This document shows positions 26,949 to 36,711 of a stretch of DNA of 36,711 nucleotides, piece after piece. The translations under genes were made by a program, and so were the position numbers. This DNA is from Xenorhabdus bovienii. Lineage in GTDB: Bacteria > Pseudomonadota > Gammaproteobacteria > Enterobacterales > Enterobacteriaceae. The stretch covers positions 7,502 to 44,212 of the forward strand of contig NZ_JANAIF010000035.1 of assembly GCF_024721015.1 (NCBI RefSeq), written 5' to 3'. Numbering within the stretch: position 1 is the first letter of the stretch; each line of letters begins with the position of its first letter. The notes beneath the pieces are model-generated. The model was not told where the DNA came from. It did not search any database and worked only from the letters and a program-made list of their open reading frames with translations.

Positions 26949-28265
26949 ATGAGCACCCATTTTAAAACCATTATCCGCTGGCAGGAATGCCCACCAGAAC
27001 AGCAAAAAGTATTGCTGACACGTCCCGCTGTCGCCGCTTCAGAAGATATTTCTCGCACGGTAAAACAGATTCTGGAAACGGTTAAAGCCAACGGCGATGA
27101 AGCATTGCGGGAATTCAGCCAGCGCTTCGACAAAACAACAATCGATACTATCCCGATTTCTATAAGTGAAGTTAACGCAGCCGCCAGTCGTCTGGCACCA
27201 GAAATCAAACAGGCTATGCAGCAGGCCATGAATAATATTCGCCTGTTCCATGAAGCCCAAAAACCTGCTGTGATTGAGGTTAAAACCCTGCCGGGTGTTC
27301 ACTGCCAGCAAGTCACACGCCCAATCGATTCAGTGGGGTTATATATTCCCGGTGGTTCTGCGCCTCTGCTTTCCACTGTATTAATGCTGGGAACACCCGC
27401 TAGCATCGCAAAGTGCCGTAAGGTTATTCTCTGCTCTCCACCCCCGATTGCTGATGAAATTCTCTACGCGGCACAGCTCTGTGGGATTAACGAAATATTT
27501 CAGGTTGGCGGCGCACAAGCCATTGCTGCAATGGCCTTTGGCACAGAATCCGTCCCTAAAGTGGACAAGATTTTTGGCCCGGGTAATGCTTGGGTAACAG
27601 AGGCTAAACGGCAAGTGAGTCAGCGCTTCGACGGTGCAGCCATAGATATGCCAGCAGGTCCATCAGAAGTGCTGATAATAGCGGACAGTGGAGCCAATCC
27701 CGCATTTACGGCAGCAGATCTACTTTCACAAGCGGAACATGGCCCTGATTCTCAAGTCGTGCTGGTCACACCTGACGAAACTTTTGCCGAGCAGGTGATC
27801 CGTGAAATCGAAACACAACTTGCTGCCCTGCCACGCCAGCAAATCGCGATTCAGGCTCTGCAATCCAGCCGAATCATTATCACTGACGATCTGGCTCAAT
27901 GCGTAGCGATCAGCAATCAATACGGCCCTGAACACTTGATCATCCAAACCCGCCAGCCTGAGCAGCTTGTAGAAAAAATCACCAGCGCGGGTTCGATTTT
28001 CCTCGGAGACTGGTCGCCAGAATCCGCAGGAGACTACGCTTCGGGCACCAATCACGTCTTGCCGACCTATGGTTATACTTCAACCTACTCCAGCCTCGGT
28101 CTGGCAGATTTCCTGAAACGAATGACGGTTCAGCAACTCACACCGCAAGGATTGAGAAGCCTCGCCCCAACCATAGAAATATTGGCGCAGGCAGAACAAC
28201 TCACCGCGCACAAAAATGCCGTCACATTACGTATTGCTGCCCTGAACAACGCAGACGTTGAATAA
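26949..28265 (+). CDS. hisD: Histidinol dehydrogenase HisD
   Basis: Zinc enzyme that oxidises L-histidinol to L-histidine in two NAD-dependent steps, the end of the pathway. ATG 26949 ([16 protein letters not shown]) is chosen; a TTG one codon earlier is the only nearby alternative. GGAG lies 7 bases upstream. The 438 residues contain [16 protein letters not shown] [58 protein letters not shown] and the zinc/catalytic region YGPEHLI and [15 protein letters not shown]. It is the second gene of the operon, in the usual order. Confidence 0.97.
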   Translation: MSTHFKTIIRWQECPPEQQKVLLTRPAVAASEDISRTVKQILETVKANGDEALREFSQRFDKTTIDTIPISISEVNAAASRLAPEIKQAMQQAMNNIRLFHEAQKPAVIEVKTLPGVHCQQVTRPIDSVGLYIPGGSAPLLSTVLMLGTPASIAKCRKVILCSPPPIADEILYAAQLCGINEIFQVGGAQAIAAMAFGTESVPKVDKIFGPGNAWVTEAKRQVSQRFDGAAIDMPAGPSEVLIIADSGANPAFTAADLLSQAEHGPDSQVVLVTPDETFAEQVIREIETQLAALPRQQIAIQALQSSRIIITDDLAQCVAISNQYGPEHLIIQTRQPEQLVEKITSAGSIFLGDWSPESAGDYASGTNHVLPTYGYTSTYSSLGLADFLKRMTVQQLTPQGLRSLAPTIEILAQAEQLTAHKNAVTLRIAALNNADVE

Positions 28266-28274
28266 CTAAGATAA

Positions 28275-30454
<2,180 letters not shown>

Positions 30455-30463
30455 GGGAATGTT

Positions 30464-32565
<2,102 letters not shown>

Positions 32566-32572
<7 letters not shown>

Positions 32573-33186
32573 CAGCACAGCAAATCGAAAAACTGGATTG
32601 GAAAAAAGTGGATGATCTCATGCCCGTCATCGTCCAGCACGCTGTATCCGGTACGGTGTTAATGATGGGTTACATGAATCAAGAGGCACTTAATGCCACA
32701 CAGGAATCCGGTAAAATCACCTTTTTTTCCCGCACCAAACAGCGGTTATGGACAAAAGGCGAAAGTTCCGGCCACTTCCTGAATCTGGTTGATATCTACC
32801 CCGATTGTGACAACGATACCCTGCTCGCTCTCGTCAATCCGATTGGCCCAACCTGCCATACAGGAACCGAGAGCTGTTTTGCACCAGCGCAAACTGAATG
32901 GGGCTTCCTCTACCAACTCGAACAACTACTGGCAAGCCGGAAAAATGCCCCACCAGCTAGTTCTTATACCGCTCGTCTGTATGCCAGCGGCACAAAACGG
33001 ATTGCTCAAAAGGTCGGTGAGGAAGGCGTAGAAACCGCACTGGCAGCCACGGTTAATGATCGGGAAGAACTGACCAGTGAAGCTGCTGATTTGATTTACC
33101 ACCTGCTGGTTTTATTACAAGATCAAAATTTGGATCTCAGTTGTATCATCCGCCAATTGCAGGAAAGGCATTCAGCCAAAGAATAA
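32566..33186 (+). CDS. hisI: Bifunctional phosphoribosyl-AMP cyclohydrolase / phosphoribosyl-ATP pyrophosphatase HisI (HisIE)
   Basis: Fused enzyme for steps two and three of the pathway. The N-terminal cyclohydrolase domain (to about residue 110) has the [15 protein letters not shown] motif and zinc-ligand cysteines in [11 protein letters not shown] and PTCHTG. The C-terminal pyrophosphatase domain (from about residue 115, [13 protein letters not shown]) has [14 protein letters not shown] and [13 protein letters not shown], the MazG-like metal-binding helices. The 206 residues match the E. coli fused form. It is the last gene of hisGDCBHAFI and overlaps hisF by 7 bp. Confidence 0.97.
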
Positions 33187-33322
33187 TTGACTGAACAGGC
33201 ATTGAGATTTCAATAAATTGCAGTCATTTCGCCTACGGGGGCGATTCAGAAAACAGGTAGAGTCGAAATGTGGCGCGGTAATTGTAAGTTCGGCATATCT
33301 GGTGCCGCCTCGCTTCTTTTTG

Positions 33323-33348
33323 AATCTTGCCATAGAAATGGCAAGATT
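33323..33348. terminator. Hairpin between hisI and yiaY
   Basis: Perfect 11-bp arms AATCTTGCCAT (33323-33333) and ATGGCAAGATT (33338-33348) flank a 4-base loop AGAA, only 7 bp from the end of yiaY. Neither side has a strong T-run. The 130 bp between hisI and this hairpin is less AT-rich than other gaps and contains a second small palindrome (CGCC-TACGG-GGCG type, near 33225-33243); it may be a decayed or repetitive element. Confidence 0.6.
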
Positions 33349-33355
33349 TATCGAG

Positions 33356-34507
33356 TTACATTGCCGCTTTGAAAATAGCCACGATCTCTTCGTGTGATGC
33401 CTGAATCGGGTTGGTAAAACCGCAAGCATCTTTTAACGCATTGGTTGCCAACGTTGACAAGTCTTCGACTTTGACACTTAACTCAGACAACCCTGCCGGA
33501 ATATTGACATCTTTCGCCAATTTGCTGATTTCTTGGATACAGACTTCTGCACCCTGTTGATCGTTCAGGTTAGTAATATCAACTCCCATTGCAGCAGCAA
33601 TCTCTTTCAGGCGGGATGCAGATACTTTCGCATTGAATTTCTGTACATGTGGCAGTAATACGGCATTGCAGACACCATGTGGCAAATCATAAAAACCACC
33701 TAACTGATGCGCCATGGCATGAACGTAACCCAAAGAGGCATTATTGAATGCCATCCCTGCCAAAAACTGTGCATAAGCCATATTCTCACGCGCGTCCATA
33801 TCATTGCCATTTGCAACGGCACGGCGCAAATAGTCGCTAATCATCGTCACAGCCTTCAACGCACAGGCATCAGTGATAGGATTGGCTGCCGTAGAAACAT
33901 AAGCTTCAATAGCATGAGTCAGCGCATCCATGCCGGTTGCGGCAGTGAGTCCTTTCGGCATACCGGCCATCAATGCGGAATCATTGACTGACAATATAGG
34001 CGTCACATTTTTATCCACAATGGCCATTTTGATATGACGATCAACATCTGTAATGATACAGAAACGCGTCATTTCAGAGGCGGTACCCGCCGTAGTGTTA
34101 ATGGCAATCAATGGCAATTGAGGTTTAGCAGAACGATCAACGCCTTCGTAGTCACGGATATCCCCACCGTTAGCCGCCACCAGCGCGATCCCTTTTGCAC
34201 AGTCATGCGGTGAACCACCTCCCAGAGAAATAACGCAATCACAATCATGCTGACGCAGGATGATTAGCCCCTCTTCAACATTAATAGTGGTCGGATTTGG
34301 ATTCGTCCCAGCATAAATCGCACTCTTTATCCCTGCTTCAGCCAGTAAACTCTGAACTTCTCCAACAACACCAATCTCGTTTAACACGCGGTCAGTGACA
34401 ATCAAAGCCTGCCTGTAGCCATAATTTTTCATTAATTCAACGGCTTCAGTCATGCATCCCATACCGATTTTATTCACTGGCGGGATAAAGAAAGTTGATA
34501 CTGCCAT
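33356..34507 (-). CDS. yiaY: Iron-containing alcohol dehydrogenase, YiaY type
   Basis: Cytoplasmic group III alcohol dehydrogenase that interconverts short-chain alcohols and aldehydes with NAD. The 383-residue protein has exactly the E. coli YiaY length and is very similar ([20 protein letters not shown]). It contains the dinucleotide-binding [37 protein letters not shown], and the metal-binding region [14 protein letters not shown] and [19 protein letters not shown] with conserved His residues. AGGAG lies a few bases before the ATG. Its place between his and gnd is not that of E. coli, where yiaY is elsewhere, so it has been moved or inserted here. The upstream gap to gnd also carries a small ORF on the other strand. 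Confidence 0.93.
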   Translation of the reverse strand: MAVSTFFIPPVNKIGMGCMTEAVELMKNYGYRQALIVTDRVLNEIGVVGEVQSLLAEAGIKSAIYAGTNPNPTTINVEEGLIILRQHDCDCVISLGGGSPHDCAKGIALVAANGGDIRDYEGVDRSAKPQLPLIAINTTAGTASEMTRFCIITDVDRHIKMAIVDKNVTPILSVNDSALMAGMPKGLTAATGMDALTHAIEAYVSTAANPITDACALKAVTMISDYLRRAVANGNDMDARENMAYAQFLAGMAFNNASLGYVHAMAHQLGGFYDLPHGVCNAVLLPHVQKFNAKVSASRLKEIAAAMGVDITNLNDQQGAEVCIQEISKLAKDVNIPAGLSELSVKVEDLSTLATNALKDACGFTNPIQASHEEIVAIFKAAM

Positions 34508-34751
34508 TCGGAACTCCTTAGGTTTTACTGAAGTATTTCAAATCTCGATGCAAAAGAAGTGGGTTACAATGTGACACTTATCTACCTCAGCAATTTTGAT
34601 CGATATCAATAATCGCCTTTGTAAAATTTAAAAATAGGTATAGCGATGCCTGAACTAGCGACATTCATCAAAATTGAATAGCAAATAATATCTCCATTAA
34701 TGAAATTAATAGTGTACTATAATGTTAATAAGTTCATATGGCGATTATTAT

Positions 34752-34880
34752 ATGAATAATATTCCTACATTGATAATAGTTGTATTTTTGATTATCAGCT
34801 TTGTGCTAATTGTTGGCCTCGATTCAGAGGTAGCACACTTTATTGAAAAATTTGCTGAAAGGCTGATACAAAAAAATTGA
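34752..34880 (+). CDS. Possible small membrane protein (42 residues)
   Basis: A short frame encodes MNNIPTLIIVVFLIISFVLI followed by a charged C-terminal helix (VAHFIEKFAERLIQKN). One transmembrane segment covers about residues 5-24, and the tail could be amphipathic. An in-frame ATG at 34722 would add 10 residues. No good ribosome binding site precedes either start, which lowers confidence. It lies alone on the plus strand between yiaY and gnd, both on the minus strand. I do not recognise the sequence. The composition is much like known small membrane proteins of enterobacteria, but chance cannot be excluded. Confidence 0.4.
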   Translation: MNNIPTLIIVVFLIISFVLIVGLDSEVAHFIEKFAERLIQKN

Positions 34881-34947
34881 TATGGCGCGGGAAGAAAGTT
34901 TAGGAGTTTTGTCAAAAGTATGCTTTGGATAATCGAATAATTTATTA

Positions 34948-34971
34948 AGGGTGCTGAACTTCCAGCACCCT
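34948..34971 (-). terminator. Terminator after gnd
   Basis: AGGGTGCTG (34948-34956) and CAGCACCCT (34963-34971) form a perfect 9-bp stem with a 6-base loop. On the minus strand it is followed by TAATAAATTATT. It lies 19 bp past the gnd stop codon and could also end a transcript of the small ORF on the plus strand. Confidence 0.75.
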
Positions 34972-34990
34972 ATTTACTAACAGTCGATTT

Positions 34991-36397
34991 TTAATCTAAC
35001 CATTCAGTATGGAAAATACCTTCTTTATCAGTCCGCTTATAGGTATGCGCACCGAAATAATCGCGCTGAGCCTGAATCAAGTTGGCAGGCAAAACCGCTG
35101 AACGATAGCTGTCATAATAAGAAATGGCCGCAGAGAATGTTGGCGTTGGAATGCCATTCTGGACACCATAAGAAACGACATCGCGCAGAGCTTGCTGGTA
35201 CTCATCCGCGACTTGCTTGAAGTAAGGCGCTAACAACAGGTTGGCGATAGCGGCGTTCTCATTGTACGCATCCGTAATTTTTTGCAGGAACTGCGCACGA
35301 ATGATACAACCTGCACGGAAGATCTTGGCAATTTCGCCATAATTCAGATCCCAGTTGTATTCATCTGAAGACGCTTTCAACTGTTGGAAGCCTTGAGCGT
35401 AAGAAATGATTTTACCCAAGTACAGAGCACGGCGAACTTTCTCAATAAATTCTGCCTTGTCACCATTGAATGGCTGGGCTTCTGGCCCTGACAGAACTTT
35501 AGAGGCAGCAACACGCTGATCTTTCAGAGAGGAAATATAACGAGCAAATACGGATTCGGTAATCAGCGTTACTGGAACACCCAGATCCAGAGAACTCTGG
35601 CTGGTCCATTTACCCGTACCTTTATTGGCAGCTTCATCCAGAATGACATCAACCAGATATTTACCTTCTTCATCTTTCTTACGGAAGATATCAGCGGTAA
35701 TTTCGATCAAATAGCTGCTCAGTTCACCTTGGTTCCAGTCACTGAACACATCCGCCAGTTCCTGATTACTCAGATTCAAGGAGTGCTTCAGCAGAGAATA
35801 TGCTTCTGCAATCAGTTGCATGTCGCCATATTCAATACCATTGTGAACCATCTTCACATAATGACCTGCTCCGTCTGCACCGATATAAGTGACACAAGGC
35901 TCACCATCAACTTTGGCAGCGATCTCTTTCAGAATAGGCGCAACCAGCTCATAAGCTTCTTTCTGACCGCCAGGCATGATTGAAGGGCCTTTCAATGCGC
36001 CTTCTTCCCCACCGGAAACACCTGTACCAATAAAATTAAAACCCTGAGCAGACAGCTCACGGTTGCGGCGAATAGTATCCTGAAAATAGGTATTGCCACC
36101 ATCGATCAGAATGTCACCTTTATCCAAATGCGGCGTCAGTGATGCAATGGTTTTATCCGTAGCTTCACCTGCCTTGACCATCAACAGAATACGACGTGGC
36201 TTTTCCAGTGAGCTAACAAACTCTTCAATGGAATAACTTGGAACTAATTTTTTCCCTGGATTTTCAGCAATAACTTCATCAGTTTTATCGCTGGAGCGGT
36301 TGAAAATGGATACAGAGTAACCACGGCTTTCAATATTCAACGCCAGATTGCGCCCCATAACCGCCATACCGACAACACCGATCTGTTGTTTGGACAT
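34991..36397 (-). CDS. gnd: 6-phosphogluconate dehydrogenase (decarboxylating)
   Basis: Pentose phosphate pathway enzyme that converts 6-phosphogluconate to ribulose 5-phosphate with NADP. ATG 36397 ([20 protein letters not shown]) follows GGGAG by 6 bases and gives 468 residues, the E. coli length; a frame open to 36418 adds residues with no homology. The NADP-binding [15 protein letters not shown] is at the N-terminus, the substrate-binding and catalytic region includes [19 protein letters not shown] and [16 protein letters not shown] with the catalytic Lys, and [20 protein letters not shown] follows. In E. coli gnd lies near his and the O-antigen cluster; no O-antigen gene is seen here. 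Confidence 0.97.
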   Translation of the reverse strand: MSKQQIGVVGMAVMGRNLALNIESRGYSVSIFNRSSDKTDEVIAENPGKKLVPSYSIEEFVSSLEKPRRILLMVKAGEATDKTIASLTPHLDKGDILIDGGNTYFQDTIRRNRELSAQGFNFIGTGVSGGEEGALKGPSIMPGGQKEAYELVAPILKEIAAKVDGEPCVTYIGADGAGHYVKMVHNGIEYGDMQLIAEAYSLLKHSLNLSNQELADVFSDWNQGELSSYLIEITADIFRKKDEEGKYLVDVILDEAANKGTGKWTSQSSLDLGVPVTLITESVFARYISSLKDQRVAASKVLSGPEAQPFNGDKAEFIEKVRRALYLGKIISYAQGFQQLKASSDEYNWDLNYGEIAKIFRAGCIIRAQFLQKITDAYNENAAIANLLLAPYFKQVADEYQQALRDVVSYGVQNGIPTPTFSAAISYYDSYRSAVLPANLIQAQRDYFGAHTYKRTDKEGIFHTEWLD

Positions 36398-36711
36398 GAA
36401 AAACTCCCGTCTGATCATGACTGCTGCCCACCAAGATGCCTAACTCAACATTATGTCAATCAAACAATGTCGATCACAAATGTCATATACAACAAAATTA
36501 CAGTGGGCAATTTGTTAATGAGATTACATGTTAACTCAGGAATAGGCTTCAGGGGTAGTTATTCAGGGCAAACGGGTCTAAATTGACCAATCCGATTAAC
36601 TGGACGCATTCGGCACATAAACATAGGGCATGAGTCGATGTTTGTGATTTATAATTCGCATACTGACCATGATAACCGTAGAAACTGCCATGCAAGCAAC
36701 CACGCTTAGTC
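36398..36711. other. Region upstream of gnd to the window edge
   Basis: About 310 bp with the gnd control region and no supported gene. GGGAG for gnd is at the left end. A weak pair TTGTGA...TATAAT-like (near 36640-36655) could be a rightward promoter, and a frame from ATG 36669 is open to the edge, but it is too short to judge. I found no JUMPstart/ops element. Confidence 0.4.

Noticed and set aside
33172..33429. 85-codon minus-strand ORF across the hisI-yiaY gap
   Set aside because: It overlaps the ends of both real genes in other frames and has no family resemblance I can name.
36669..36711. Start of a new plus-strand gene at the right edge
   Set aside because: Only 14 codons are visible, without a clear ribosome binding site or recognisable N-terminus.
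36419..36711. JUMPstart/ops element of an O-antigen cluster near gnd
   Set aside because: No GGCGGTAG-type ops core was found on either strand.

Overview
The window is a stretch of enterobacterial chromosome. Every long gene is closest in gene order and protein sequence to the ftsK-lrp-trxB-cydDC-aat-infA-clpAS-cspD, art, grxA/ybjG/dacC, his and gnd regions of E. coli, but the DNA is more AT-rich and many neighbours are missing. The mix (near-identical Lrp and IF-1, diverged membrane and periplasmic proteins, compacted synteny) suggests the Morganellaceae, probably Photorhabdus or Xenorhabdus. The genus is inference; no marker gene in the window decides it.

Layout. 1-1881 (-): N-terminal 627 codons of ftsK, cut by the window edge inside a QPQ minisatellite. 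2014-2508 (-): lrp, with a long leader region carrying a degenerate 15-bp tandem repeat. 3145-7749 (+): trxB, then cydD and cydC. 7758-8447 (+): aat, interrupted by one in-frame amber codon. 8603-8821 (+): infA. 8934-11571 (-): clpA and clpS. 11895-12125 (+): cspD. 12260-12379 (-): a 39-codon relic of ybjD. 12595-13503 (+): lysO. 13725-16693 (+): artPIQM behind a pair of ARG boxes. 16783-18851 (-): rlmC, ybjN, ybjC. 19050-19313 (+): grxA. 19475-19553 (+): the RybB small RNA with a sigma-E promoter. 19777-20385 (+): ybjG. 20520-21355: an AT-rich stretch with no gene. 21356-22663 (+): sdaC. 22796-24004 (-): dacC. 24168-24788 (+): gstB. 24792-25625 (-): yeeZ. 25850-33186 (+): hisL leader peptide, attenuator and hisGDCBHAFI. 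33356-34507 (-): yiaY-type alcohol dehydrogenase. 34752-34880 (+): a possible 42-residue membrane protein. 34991-36397 (-): gnd.

How the genes connect. trxB, grxA and cydDC all serve thiol/redox balance and cytochrome assembly. aat, clpS and clpA are the three parts of the bacterial N-end rule pathway; here the degradation machine is intact but the transferase that creates secondary degrons looks broken. artPIQM (arginine uptake) and lysO (lysine export) handle basic amino acids. RybB links the sigma-E envelope response to outer-membrane protein mRNAs. The his operon is complete and controlled by a classical histidine attenuator.

I see no prophage, insertion sequence, CRISPR array, toxin-antitoxin pair or biosynthetic cluster. 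The most interesting points are the amber-interrupted aat, the 15-bp repeat array in the lrp leader (one unit of which resembles the Lrp binding consensus), the ybjD relic, and the untracked small genes (RybB, hisL, the 42-residue ORF).
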